A stretch of 38,556 bases of DNA from an uncultured Eubacteriales bacterium (GTDB taxonomy: Bacteria > Bacillota > Clostridia > Christensenellales > Borkfalkiaceae). Shown piece by piece: positions 1 through 7,643 of this stretch; position 1 is the first letter of the stretch, and each line of letters starts with the position of its first letter. The position numbers and the translations under genes are program-made. Where the stretch lies: NCBI GenBank assembly GCA_949747905.1, contig CATKEF010000059.1, positions 1-38,556 of the forward strand, in the 5' to 3' direction. A model generated the notes under the pieces. It was not told the origin of the DNA, searched no databases, and worked only from the letters and a program-made list of their open reading frames with translations.

Positions 1-115
1 CGGTTTAAGTGTTTCCGACATATCGGCTGCTCTCGGCAAATCGCCCAAAAGCGTGAGCAACGCGCTTGCACGCGCAAATATCAAACTTGAAAAATTATAT
101 CGCAAGGAGGATTGA
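1..115 (+). CDS. 3' end of a sigma-70 family sigma factor (SigH-like), partial
   Basis: The frame that begins at base 2 is open to a TGA at 113-115 and gives 37 residues ending in LEKLYRKED. The segment reads as a helix-turn-helix: LSVSDISAALGKSPKSVSNA followed by a basic helix. This pattern matches region 4 of SigH-type sigma factors, which recognises the -35 element. The family call is by eye from one short motif and the N-terminal nine tenths lie outside the window. The dnaX ribosome site (AAGGAGG, 104-110) lies inside the last codons of this gene, so the two genes are probably co-transcribed. Confidence 0.6.
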   Translation, partial: GLSVSDISAALGKSPKSVSNALARANIKLEKLYRKED

Positions 116-1840
116 ATGGCTTATTTGGCGTTTTACAGGACTTTCCGTCCAACGAACTTCGACGAAGTCGTGAGACAGGAACATATCGTCCGTATACTGA
201 AAAATCAGATTGCGACCGATAAAATAGGTCACGCATATCTTTTTTGCGGTCCGCGCGGAACGGGAAAAACCACGCTTGCCAAAATTTTCGCGCGAACGAT
301 AAATTGCGAAAACCCCGTAAACAGCTCGCCTTGCGGTAAATGCTCGGCATGCAAGGCTCTTGCTTCGGGGGGTAATCTCGACATTTACGAAATAGATGCG
401 GCGTCCAATAACGGCGTGGACGAAATGCGCGATTTGAGGGAAAAAGTCCAGTACCCGCCTGTCGCGGGAAAGTATAAAGTCTATATCATAGACGAAGTTC
501 ATATGCTTACGCAATCGGCTTTCAACGCCGTGTTGAAAACGCTCGAAGAACCTCCCCGTCACGCGGTGTTCATTCTTGCCACGACGGAGCCGCAGAAAAT
601 TCCCGCAACGATTCTTTCGCGGTGCATGCGTTTCGATTTCAAACTGCTTCCCCAGAAAGATTTGGAAGAGCTTGTCAAAAGTGTGCTCGTAAAAACCGGA
701 AAAGAGTTCGAGGACGAAGCCGTTTCCGCTATCGCGCGGGCGGGCGCGGGGTCTGCTCGCGACAGTCTTTCGATAGCCGATATGTGCGCTTCTTATTCCC
801 GCGGTAAGCTGACTTATGCCGACGTAAACGCCGTTCTCGGCAGTACCGAGTATGCGAAAGTAGCGGATATATGCGGGGCAATACTGAATGAAGACGCGTC
901 GGACGCCCTTGCGCTTACCGAAGAAATTCTTTCTACGGGTAAAAGTGTGGGTGTGCTGTTAAAGGATATGTTGTCTTTTTTGAACGACTGCACGATAGTC
1001 AAAGTGTGCAGGTCGGCAAGGGAAATTATAAATCTTCCGGACGAAACGTATAAAAAGATTGAGGAAGTTGCGGCGAATGCCGACGGACACAAACTTTTGC
1101 GCGTTACCGAGATTCTTTCCGCGGCGGAAACGGATATGCGCTATTCCACAAGCGGAAGAATAACTCTGGAAACGGCGGTTCTGAAGGGAGCGATGCCCGA
1201 ATCCGATTACAATATAGACGCGCTGATAGGTAAACTTAACGCGTTGGAGAGAAAAATCGGCGAGGGAATAAAGGTCGTTTCGCCCTCCGGACAAAGAACT
1301 TTTGTCAAGCCTTCGGCGACGGCGGAAAACCCCGTGGCAGAGGTGAAAGCCCTTTCGGCGTCCCGTGAAAGCGAAACGGACAAAAAAAGAACGGTTACGA
1401 AACTTTTAAGCGACGATGAGGGTGACAGTCCCTTCGCACCCCCCGCGGAAAACTCCGTGCAGCCTACTTTGTGGGACAACGGCAAGGTGAGCGAGGTTGT
1501 GCCTGCCCCGAAAAGACTTGCGGAAAACGATAAAAACGCAGTTTTCGGTAAATTTATCCGCAGTCTCAGAACTACCCACAGAAACGCGGTTTTGTTTACG
1601 CTTTGTATGGATTTATCGAATTTCTTCCAAGGCGATAAACTCATCCTCGAGACGGACAGCGAAGCCGTTTACAAGGCTTTGTCCCGTGCGGAGAACGCGG
1701 CGTTCGTTGCGGGCGTTTTGCAGGAGTTCGGAGTTACGGAATACGAGCTGAGGATGAAAAAGAAAGCCGAAAGCGGTTTTGAAAAAGCGTTTAACGAATT
1801 GAAACGGAATTTCGACGGAATAGATATAGAAACAAAATAA
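116..1840 (+). CDS. dnaX: DNA polymerase III subunit gamma/tau
   Basis: This is the clamp-loader ATPase of the replicative polymerase, which loads the sliding clamp and tethers the polymerase cores. The 574-residue protein has the Walker A loop GPRGTGKTT (45-53), a four-Cys zinc module (C64, C73, C76, C79), Walker B IIDEVH (124-129), sensor 1 ATT near 156 and an SRC arginine finger near 169. A charged low-complexity linker (about 390-480) leads to the tau-type C-terminal domain. The start is set by AAGGAGG five bases upstream. An A7 run at 1382-1388 lies at codons 423-425, just where E. coli DnaX shifts frame to make gamma; see the findings. ybaB and recR follow, the usual Firmicute order. 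Confidence 0.97.
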   Translation: MAYLAFYRTFRPTNFDEVVRQEHIVRILKNQIATDKIGHAYLFCGPRGTGKTTLAKIFARTINCENPVNSSPCGKCSACKALASGGNLDIYEIDAASNNGVDEMRDLREKVQYPPVAGKYKVYIIDEVHMLTQSAFNAVLKTLEEPPRHAVFILATTEPQKIPATILSRCMRFDFKLLPQKDLEELVKSVLVKTGKEFEDEAVSAIARAGAGSARDSLSIADMCASYSRGKLTYADVNAVLGSTEYAKVADICGAILNEDASDALALTEEILSTGKSVGVLLKDMLSFLNDCTIVKVCRSAREIINLPDETYKKIEEVAANADGHKLLRVTEILSAAETDMRYSTSGRITLETAVLKGAMPESDYNIDALIGKLNALERKIGEGIKVVSPSGQRTFVKPSATAENPVAEVKALSASRESETDKKRTVTKLLSDDEGDSPFAPPAENSVQPTLWDNGKVSEVVPAPKRLAENDKNAVFGKFIRSLRTTHRNAVLFTLCMDLSNFFQGDKLILETDSEAVYKALSRAENAAFVAGVLQEFGVTEYELRMKKKAESGFEKAFNELKRNFDGIDIETK

Positions 1841-1854
1841 TAACGAGGTAAGTT

Positions 1855-2223
1855 ATGGCAGGATTCAAAGGCGGCATGGGCGGTATGGGCGGAATGCAGA
1901 ATCTTATGCGCGAAGCTCAGAAAATGCAGGAGCAGATGCAGGAAGCTGATAAGGAGCTCGAAGAACTGGAAGTTTTAGGACTTTCCGGCGGCGGTGAAGA
2001 GGGCGACGAAACGGTCGTCGTCTATATGAACGGCAAAAAAATCATAAACGGCATAGAATTCGGCAGTAAACTTTCCGGACTCGTTGATATATCGGACGAG
2101 GACGACGTGGAAATGCTCGAAGATTTGATTATGGCGGCAATCAACGACGGATACAGAAAAGCGGACGCTCTGTATGAAGAGAAAATGGGACCTTACGCAA
2201 AAGCGGGTAAGGGACTTTTATAA
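1855..2223 (+). CDS. YbaB/EbfC family nucleoid-associated protein
   Basis: A small DNA-binding protein of 122 residues that forms dimers and is almost always encoded between dnaX and recR. The N-terminus is rich in Met and Gly (GGMGGMGGMQNLMREAQKMQEQ) and runs into the long helix typical of the family. The C-terminal half carries the conserved DEDDVEMLEDLIMAAINDGYRKA-type helix region. The start follows dnaX by 14 bases with an ACGAGGTAAG ribosome site. The exact role in bacteria remains loose; nucleoid association and a helper role near RecR are what the family is known for. Confidence 0.93.
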   Translation: MAGFKGGMGGMGGMQNLMREAQKMQEQMQEADKELEELEVLGLSGGGEEGDETVVVYMNGKKIINGIEFGSKLSGLVDISDEDDVEMLEDLIMAAINDGYRKADALYEEKMGPYAKAGKGLL

Positions 2224-2237
2224 TCGGAGAAAGTTTA

Positions 2238-2828
2238 ATGGACGTATTCATCGAGCCAATTGGCAGACTGATAAACGAGTTTTCCAAGTTGCCCGGCGTT
2301 GGGAAAAAGACCGCGCAGCGCTATGCGTATAAAATCATAAATATGAGCGACGCCGAGGCAAAGACTTTTGCCGAAAGCATACTCGAATGCAAACGCCGCG
2401 TCGGATATTGCAAAATATGCGGCAATTTTACGGAAGAGGACGTTTGCGAGGTTTGCAAACGTCGTCCGAATTCGGTAATTTGCGTGGTAGAGGAACCTAA
2501 AGACGTAATTGCAATTGAAAAATTGCACGAGTATAAAGGCGTTTATCATGTACTTCACGGTGCGCTCAATCCTTCAAGCGGAGTGAGTTTCAGGGATTTG
2601 CGCATAAACGAGCTTCTGTCGCGTATCGACGGTTCGGTCAAAGAAGTTATTATTGCAACAAATTCAGACGTCGAGGGGAACGCCACGGCGGCTTATATAG
2701 CGAACGTATTAAAACCGCTCGGCGTAAAAGTCACCCGTCCCGCGCAAGGTATGTCGGTCGGCGGCGAACTCGAATATACCGACGAGGTCACATTGTCGCG
2801 AGCTTTGTTCGAGAGGAAAGAATTATGA
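2238..2828 (+). CDS. recR: Recombination mediator protein RecR
   Basis: RecR works with RecO (and RecF) to load RecA onto gapped single-stranded DNA. The 196 residues show the helix-hairpin-helix near the N-terminus (KLPGVGKKTAQRYA, 17-30), a four-Cys zinc finger (C58, C61, C70, C73) and a Toprim domain starting at VVEEPKDV (83-90). Length equals the usual ~198. It follows ybaB by 14 bases with a GGAGAAAG ribosome site, and its TGA overlaps the gpsA start in an ATGA junction, so translation is probably coupled. Confidence 0.97.
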   Translation: MDVFIEPIGRLINEFSKLPGVGKKTAQRYAYKIINMSDAEAKTFAESILECKRRVGYCKICGNFTEEDVCEVCKRRPNSVICVVEEPKDVIAIEKLHEYKGVYHVLHGALNPSSGVSFRDLRINELLSRIDGSVKEVIIATNSDVEGNATAAYIANVLKPLGVKVTRPAQGMSVGGELEYTDEVTLSRALFERKEL

Positions 2829-3814
2829 AAATTTCGGTTTTGGGCTGCGGACGTTGGGGCTCGTTTATTGCCTGGTATCAGGCGGTCGTACTTAAAAACG
2901 AGGTTATAAATTGGGGACCCGAGGGCGAATATTCTTACGAAGTTCTCAAAAATACCGGCAAAAACGAATATGTCGAACTGGACGGGTCAATAACATTGAC
3001 TTGCGATTTGGAATATGCGCTTATGAAAAGCGATATTATCGTAATTTCCATTTCGTCGCAGGGACTGCGGGGATTTATGAAGAAAATCACCGCGTTCGAC
3101 GTGAAGGATAAAATTTTCGTTCTATGTATGAAAGGCATCGAGGAGAGTACGGGTAAGCGGCTTTCCGAGATTCTTTTGGAGAACGGCATAGATAAAGACA
3201 AAATAGCTGTATGGGTGGGGCCCGGACATATTCAGGCGTTTACTCAGGGCATACCCAACTGTATGGTCGTCGACAGTTACAGTCCGGAACTTAAAAAGTT
3301 CATAGCCGAAAATTTCAAAAGCAATCTTATACGTTTTTATTACGGAAACGATATCATAGGTACCGAAATCGGCGCGGCTGCCAAAAACGTTCTCGGAATA
3401 GCGGCGGGCGTTCTTGACGGAAGCGGCTACGTGAGTTTAAAAGGTCCGCTTATGGCGCGCGGAGCATACGAGGTCGGAAAGCTGATAAAAGCGCTCGGCG
3501 GCGAGTTTACTTCGGCATACGGGCTTGCGCACCTCGGCGATTACGAAACCACGCTATTTTCCGAATATTCGCACAACCGCCGTTACGGAGAGATGATGGC
3601 TCACGGCGACAGGTTCGGGAAACTTGCAGAGGGCGTTATGACTTCCAAGGCGCTCAAAGAGTTGGGCGACAGATACGGACTGGAACTTCCTATAACCAAC
3701 GCTGTTTACGAAGCGTGCTTTCTTTCCAATCCGTTCACGAGCGGTAACGGCGCGAAGGATTGCATGAACGTTATTTTGAAATTATTCGACAGGGAAACCA
3801 AGAGCGAATTTTGA
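2825..3814 (+). CDS. gpsA: Glycerol-3-phosphate dehydrogenase [NAD(P)+]
   Basis: This enzyme reduces dihydroxyacetone phosphate to sn-glycerol 3-phosphate for phospholipid synthesis. The 329 residues open with an NAD-binding beta strand and glycine-rich turn, VLGCGRWGSF, where most relatives have GAGSWGT. Later come VWVGPGH (family GP(S/N)H/A region) and GAAAKNVLGIAAGVLDG, which holds the catalytic Lys. The protein is near the normal length of ~335. The start overlaps the recR stop by four bases. The cysteine and arginine in the nucleotide loop are less usual but the spacing of glycines is kept. Confidence 0.93.
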   Translation: MKISVLGCGRWGSFIAWYQAVVLKNEVINWGPEGEYSYEVLKNTGKNEYVELDGSITLTCDLEYALMKSDIIVISISSQGLRGFMKKITAFDVKDKIFVLCMKGIEESTGKRLSEILLENGIDKDKIAVWVGPGHIQAFTQGIPNCMVVDSYSPELKKFIAENFKSNLIRFYYGNDIIGTEIGAAAKNVLGIAAGVLDGSGYVSLKGPLMARGAYEVGKLIKALGGEFTSAYGLAHLGDYETTLFSEYSHNRRYGEMMAHGDRFGKLAEGVMTSKALKELGDRYGLELPITNAVYEACFLSNPFTSGNGAKDCMNVILKLFDRETKSEF

Positions 3815-3842
3815 TTGACTGCTACGGGGCGAAAAATAGAAT
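3815..3842 (+). promoter_or_regulatory. Candidate promoter for typA
   Basis: TTGACT at 3815-3820 and TAGAAT at 3837-3842 are 16 bases apart in the 52-base gap between gpsA and typA. The start codon of typA is 25 bases past the -10 box, with AAAGGAC at 3851-3857 as ribosome site. Prediction from consensus match only. Confidence 0.5.
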
Positions 3843-3866
3843 TTAAACTAAAGGACATTATATTAA

Positions 3867-5693
3867 ATGCTGAGAGAAGATTTGAGAAACGTTGCGATAA
3901 TAGCGCACGTCGACCACGGTAAAACAACGCTTGTTGACGCGATGCTTAAACAGAGCCACACTTTCCGCGACAACCAGGCGGTGGAAGAGAGAGTCATGGA
4001 CAGCGGTGATTTGGAGCGCGAACGCGGAATCACCATTCTTGCAAAAAATACTTCGATACATTATAACGGTATAAAAATCAATGTTGTCGATACCCCCGGA
4101 CATGCGGATTTTTCGGGTGAAGTTGAGCGCGTTATGATGATGGTGAACGGCGTTCTCGTGCTCGTGGATGCCGCCGAAGGCCCTATGCCGCAAACGCGTT
4201 TCGTTATGCAGAAGGCGCTGGAAATGGGGCATAGACTGATAATAGTCGTTAACAAAATAGACAGACCCGATGCAAGACTTAACGAAGTGCAGGACGAAAT
4301 TCTCGAACTTTTGTTGGAGTTGGACGCTTCGGACGACCAACTTATGAGTCCCGTTGTCTGGTGCTCGGGCAGAGACGGAACCGCGACTCTCGATTTGAAC
4401 GAGCCAGGGAAAGATTTGACGCCTCTTTTCGAGACGATTATAAATCACATTCAGCCAATGGAAGTGGATACCGAGGGTGCCGCTCAGGTGCTGGTTTCGT
4501 CAATCGATTATAACGATTACGTCGGACGCATAGGTATAGGAAGAATAGAACGCGGCGTTATAAAGCAGGGACAAGCCGTTACGGTGTGCAATTATAATAA
4601 CATTCAGCTTAGATCGCCCGGTAAAATAGTAAACCTTTATCAGATAGAGGGCTTGCAGCGCGCTGCCTGCGAAAGCGCCGGAGCCGGTGACATAGTATGT
4701 TTTTCGGGACTCGAAAAAATCAATATCGGTGACACGGTTTGTTCTACCGAATGCGTCGAACCTCATAAATTCGTAAAAATCACGGAGCCTACTGTCGAGA
4801 TGACGTTCTCGGTGAACGATAGCCCGTTTGCCGGTAAAGAGGGCAAAATGGTGACTACGCGTCATCTTCGCGACAGACTTTTCCGCGAGCTTTTAAAGGA
4901 CGTTTCCCTGCGCGTTGAGGAGACGGGTTCGGCGGACAGCTACCGCGTCTGCGGAAGGGGAGAGATGCATCTTTCCATTCTCATAGAGAATATGCGCCGC
5001 GAAGGATACGAATTTCAGGTTTCCACTCCCCGCGTTATGTACAAGGAAATCGACGGCGTAAAATGCGAGCCTATGGAGAGGCTTATCGTGGACGTTCCCG
5101 ACGACGCTACGGGGTCGGTATTCCAGAGCATGGGAAACCGCAAGGGCGAACTTCTTCATATGAGTGCAATCGGAACGCGCACCCGTTTGGAATTCATAGT
5201 TCCCGCAAGAGGACTTTTCGGCTACAAATCGGAGTTTTTAACTTCCACAAAGGGCGAAGGTGTGATGAACAGCGTATTTTTTGAATATCAGCCGTTCAAG
5301 GGAGAGCTTTCGCGTCGCAGTACGGGTTCTCTTGTGGCGTTCGAAACGGGTGACGCGGTGACTTACGGACTTTTCAACGCTCAGGGCAGAGGCACTTTGT
5401 TCATCGGTGCGGGCACTCCCGTTTACGAGGGAATGGTAATAGGCGAAAGCCCCAAAAACGAGGATATCAACGTAAACGTCTGCAAGACCAAGCATCTTAC
5501 AAATACCCGTTCGAGCGCGAGCGACGACGCTCTGCGGCTTATAACTCCGAAAAAAATGAGTTTGGAGGAATGTCTGGAATTTATAGGCGACGACGAACTT
5601 TTGGAAGTTACTCCGAAGAACATCCGCATAAGGAAAAGAATCCTCGACAGTGAGTTGCGCGCAAAGGCGCGCGCCAAGGAAAAGAAAGGCTGA
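3867..5693 (+). CDS. typA: Ribosome-binding GTPase TypA/BipA
   Basis: A translational GTPase of the EF-G/LepA class that binds ribosomes and helps assembly of the large subunit, notably under cold or stress. The 608 residues match the usual ~610. The G1 loop is AHVDHGKT (13-20), switch II region DTPGHADF, and G4 is NKIDRPDAR. The EF-G-like domain V and the TypA-specific C-terminal domain (GLFGYKSEFLTSTKGEG... to the basic RIRKRILDSELRAKARAKE end) are complete. It appears to be a single-gene unit with its own promoter and the intrinsic terminator at 5852-5878 downstream. Confidence 0.97.
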   Translation: MLREDLRNVAIIAHVDHGKTTLVDAMLKQSHTFRDNQAVEERVMDSGDLERERGITILAKNTSIHYNGIKINVVDTPGHADFSGEVERVMMMVNGVLVLVDAAEGPMPQTRFVMQKALEMGHRLIIVVNKIDRPDARLNEVQDEILELLLELDASDDQLMSPVVWCSGRDGTATLDLNEPGKDLTPLFETIINHIQPMEVDTEGAAQVLVSSIDYNDYVGRIGIGRIERGVIKQGQAVTVCNYNNIQLRSPGKIVNLYQIEGLQRAACESAGAGDIVCFSGLEKINIGDTVCSTECVEPHKFVKITEPTVEMTFSVNDSPFAGKEGKMVTTRHLRDRLFRELLKDVSLRVEETGSADSYRVCGRGEMHLSILIENMRREGYEFQVSTPRVMYKEIDGVKCEPMERLIVDVPDDATGSVFQSMGNRKGELLHMSAIGTRTRLEFIVPARGLFGYKSEFLTSTKGEGVMNSVFFEYQPFKGELSRRSTGSLVAFETGDAVTYGLFNAQGRGTLFIGAGTPVYEGMVIGESPKNEDINVNVCKTKHLTNTRSSASDDALRLITPKKMSLEECLEFIGDDELLEVTPKNIRIRKRILDSELRAKARAKEKKG

Positions 5694-5786
5694 TGTGCCG
5701 TTGCGACAATTTACCGTCGCTTTAAACGTGTGCTCGCGCCCGTAGTCGGTTTCTTGATACCGTTATTGCCGTCTGATTTTGCGCAC

Positions 5787-5816
5787 TTAGTCATCCCGAG
5801 GCTTGACGGGGAATGT
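5787..5816. repeat. Degenerate interspersed repeat head (TCATCCCGAG type)
   Basis: TCATCCCGAGGCTTGACGGG at 5791-5810 matches the left half of the palindromic element that recurs at 13.3-13.7, 18.0, 21.5 and 38.3 kb. Only the head is present here. It lies in the 3' flank of typA, as the other copies lie behind genes. Confidence 0.55.
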
Positions 5817-5822
5817 GCTTTT

Positions 5823-5854
5823 GTCATAATTTTTCAATTTGCAACATATATAAT
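5823..5854 (+). promoter_or_regulatory. Candidate promoter of the yabP operon, overlapping a terminator
   Basis: TATAAT at 5849-5854 is embedded in CATATATAAT, and a TCATAATT-like box lies about 13-14 bases upstream of the CATA. This resembles a sigma-E promoter (about KMATATT, 14 bp, CATACAAT), and yabP-yabQ are known as sigma-E genes in Bacillus subtilis. No good sigma-A -35 is present at 17 bp. The sigma-E reading is an inference. The -10 box overlaps the left arm of the terminator hairpin. Confidence 0.4.
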
Positions 5855-5878
5855 ACCACCTGAGGGTGGTATTTTTTT
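5852..5878 (+). terminator. Intrinsic terminator downstream of typA
   Basis: A nine-base-pair stem AATACCACC (5852-5860) and GGTGGTATT (5865-5873) closes a TGAG tetraloop, followed by a T run to 5878. It stands 13 bases before the yabP start codon and would stop read-through from typA. Confidence 0.85.
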
Positions 5879-5890
5879 ATGGGAGAAGTT

Positions 5891-6145
5891 ATGGAAGAAG
5901 GACATAATTTAACGATAGAACAGTGTAAAAAAGTCAGCGCTACGGCAATAACCGCCGTTGACGCTTTTTCGGCGCAGCAAATTGTTTTGAGCTATTCGGG
6001 CGGCAGAATAATAGTGAGCGGAAGCTCCATGAAAATAGTCAATTTTTCCAAAACGAGCGGGGCGTTCTGCGCCGTCGGAGAAATAAACGGAGTGAGATAT
6101 ACGGGAGGGAAAGGAGGTTCTCTCCGTCAGAAATTGTTCAAATAA
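5891..6145 (+). CDS. yabP: Sporulation protein YabP
   Basis: A small protein needed for normal sporulation in Bacillus, of unknown biochemical action. The 84 residues show the family signature: HNLTIEQCKKVSATAITAVD at the start, then QQIVLSYSGGRIIVSGSSMKIVNFSKTSG, an alternating strand pattern. The ATG at 5891 is preferred over the in-frame ATG at 5879 because GGGAGAAG (5881-5888) serves only the later one and the family starts with a Met-Glu-Glu style N-terminus. It leads a compact operon with yabQ, divIC, ppx and an M50 peptidase, the same neighbourhood (yabP-yabQ-divIC) as in B. subtilis. Confidence 0.85.
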   Translation: MEEGHNLTIEQCKKVSATAITAVDAFSAQQIVLSYSGGRIIVSGSSMKIVNFSKTSGAFCAVGEINGVRYTGGKGGSLRQKLFK

Positions 6146-6152
6146 TTAAAGT

Positions 6153-6683
6153 ATGACGTTTTTCATATTTATGATTTGTCTGTTCTGCGGCGTGTTGAGC
6201 GGGACGGTTTACGACGTTCTCTACATAGCGCGCTGTATTCTTTGCGGTACGGACAAGGAAAATTACACCGTAAAAGACAAAATCTTCATCGCGGCGGCGG
6301 ACGTCATTTACTGTCTGGTTTTCGCTGCGGGATATATTTTTATGTCCGTAATGTTCGATTTCGAAGGTCTGCGTTTTTATATGTTGCTCGGCTGCGCGCT
6401 GGGCGCTTTGATGTATTTAAAAAGTTTTCACGTTATAGTTGCATTTTCCGTAAATAAAGTATATAATAAAATCGCAGTAAAATTAAAATCGAAACTTAAA
6501 TCGGAGAAAAAACTTGAACGAGCAAAAAAGAAACCGCATCGCCGCGGCAATCACCATAAACGTAATATTGCTGATAGCCGTACTCGCAATCGTCGCAGTA
6601 TATCAGCTCGTGGTGATGGCGACGGCGGCAAGGCTGAAAAGCGAGTATATCGCGGAAATTCAAAAATACAAACAACAGACTGA
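6153..6683 (+). CDS. yabQ: Sporulation membrane protein YabQ (3' end doubtful)
   Basis: The N-terminal 100 residues hold three hydrophobic segments (about 1-22, 46-68, 72-100) with the YabQ-like opening GVLSGTVYDVLYIARCI. YabQ is a spore-cortex-related membrane protein. It follows yabP by seven bases. The frame as given runs to 6683, overlapping the next gene by 170 bases, and its last ~55 residues are an Arg/Lys/Gly-rich stretch that looks like an out-of-frame reading of divIC. One extra A in the A6 run at 6507-6512 would instead give 121 residues ending at TGA 6515-6517, which overlaps the divIC TTG start. I believe the shorter form is the biological one, by frameshift or by an indel in this sequence. 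Confidence 0.7.
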   Translation: MTFFIFMICLFCGVLSGTVYDVLYIARCILCGTDKENYTVKDKIFIAAADVIYCLVFAAGYIFMSVMFDFEGLRFYMLLGCALGALMYLKSFHVIVAFSVNKVYNKIAVKLKSKLKSEKKLERAKKKPHRRGNHHKRNIADSRTRNRRSISARGDGDGGKAEKRVYRGNSKIQTTD

Positions 6684-6780
6684 AGAGGCGGAGGACTATC
6701 TCGAATATATCAAATCGGAAGAGTATCTTCGCGATTACGCATTTTACCTCGGTTGGCATTATCGGGATAATTCGAAATGA
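6514..6780 (+). CDS. Septum formation initiator DivIC/FtsB-like protein
   Basis: A bitopic division protein of 88 residues: a short basic N-terminus, one membrane helix (about 11-34, IAAAITINVILLIAVLAIVAVYQ), then a coiled coil (about 36-66, rich in Glu, Lys and Gln) and the short ...SEEYLRDYAFYLGWHYR tail typical of the family, where related proteins have an ExxAR-LG region. Partners would be FtsL and FtsQ/DivIB at the septum. The TTG start at 6514 would be translationally coupled to the restored yabQ stop; no other start in frame leaves the membrane helix intact. Its TGA overlaps the ppx start (ATGA, 6777-6780). Confidence 0.85.
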   Translation: MNEQKRNRIAAAITINVILLIAVLAIVAVYQLVVMATAARLKSEYIAEIQKYKQQTEEAEDYLEYIKSEEYLRDYAFYLGWHYRDNSK

Positions 6781-7643
6781 TTAAATCCGCAATAGACATA
6801 GGTTCAAATTCCGTCCGCCTCGGCACTTTTGCGGACGGAAAAACTTTATATAAACGCCTTGTTACCACGCGTCTCGGAGAGGGCTTGTCTTTCACGGGCG
6901 CGATGAAGCGGGAAAACATAGTATGCACCGCTCGCGCGGTGTGTGATTTTGTACGTACGGCGGAAGACGACGGAGCGGAAAAATTGTATGTTTTCGCGAC
7001 CGCCGCGGTACGTTCTGCTTCCAATCGCGACGAATTTTTATCTCTCGTCCGTACACTTTGCGGCATTGAAATCGATGTAATAAGCGGCGAAACGGAGGCT
7101 GAAATCGCTCTTTTGGGCGCCTTGCCCGACGGCGACGGAGGAATTATAGATTTGGGCGGAGCGAGTACCGAGGTAATTTTAAAGAAAAACGGCGCTCGCG
7201 TCTATGCCCGGAGCGTAGACGTCGGCGCCGTCAGATTATACGACCTTTGCGGTCATGATATTCCAAAACTGGAAAAAATCATTGCGGACAAGCTGAAATT
7301 ATACGGCGGCTTTTCCGCCGCGGACGAAAATATGTACGGCGTGAGCGGTACCGTTGTCACGTTGGCGGCAATGAAGCTCGGTCTTAAAGAATATGACGGA
7401 AACGCCGTACAAAACATCAGACTCTCCGTTTCGGAAGTCGAAAATTACGCATTCGGGCTTCTTTCGACGCCCGTTGAGAGAATATGCGAAATGCTTACAG
7501 TCGATTCGCGCCGCGCGGATATAATCGGCGGCGGGGCTTTGCTTCTGGCGCGACTGATGCAAAATATGAATATAAACGAGCTTACCGTTTCCGACAGGGA
7601 CAATTTAGAGGGTTACATAATTTATCGGGAGGGTGAGTTATGA
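6777..7643 (+). CDS. Ppx/GppA family phosphatase
   Basis: A member of the actin-fold exopolyphosphatase / guanosine pentaphosphate phosphatase family, 288 residues, the length of the single-domain short form (~300) that lacks the C-terminal HD domain. The first phosphate loop reads IDIGSNSVRLG (6-16) and the second IIDLGGASTEV (about 117-127). Substrate (polyphosphate versus pppGpp) cannot be settled from sequence. It overlaps its neighbours by four bases on each side, so it belongs to the yabP operon; ppx-like genes beside divIC are common in Firmicutes. Confidence 0.88.
   Translation: MIKSAIDIGSNSVRLGTFADGKTLYKRLVTTRLGEGLSFTGAMKRENIVCTARAVCDFVRTAEDDGAEKLYVFATAAVRSASNRDEFLSLVRTLCGIEIDVISGETEAEIALLGALPDGDGGIIDLGGASTEVILKKNGARVYARSVDVGAVRLYDLCGHDIPKLEKIIADKLKLYGGFSAADENMYGVSGTVVTLAAMKLGLKEYDGNAVQNIRLSVSEVENYAFGLLSTPVERICEMLTVDSRRADIIGGGALLLARLMQNMNINELTVSDRDNLEGYIIYREGEL

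Noticed and set aside
5730-5912. Possible small gene behind typA
   Set aside because: It runs through a repeat fragment, the terminator and the yabP start; no family features.
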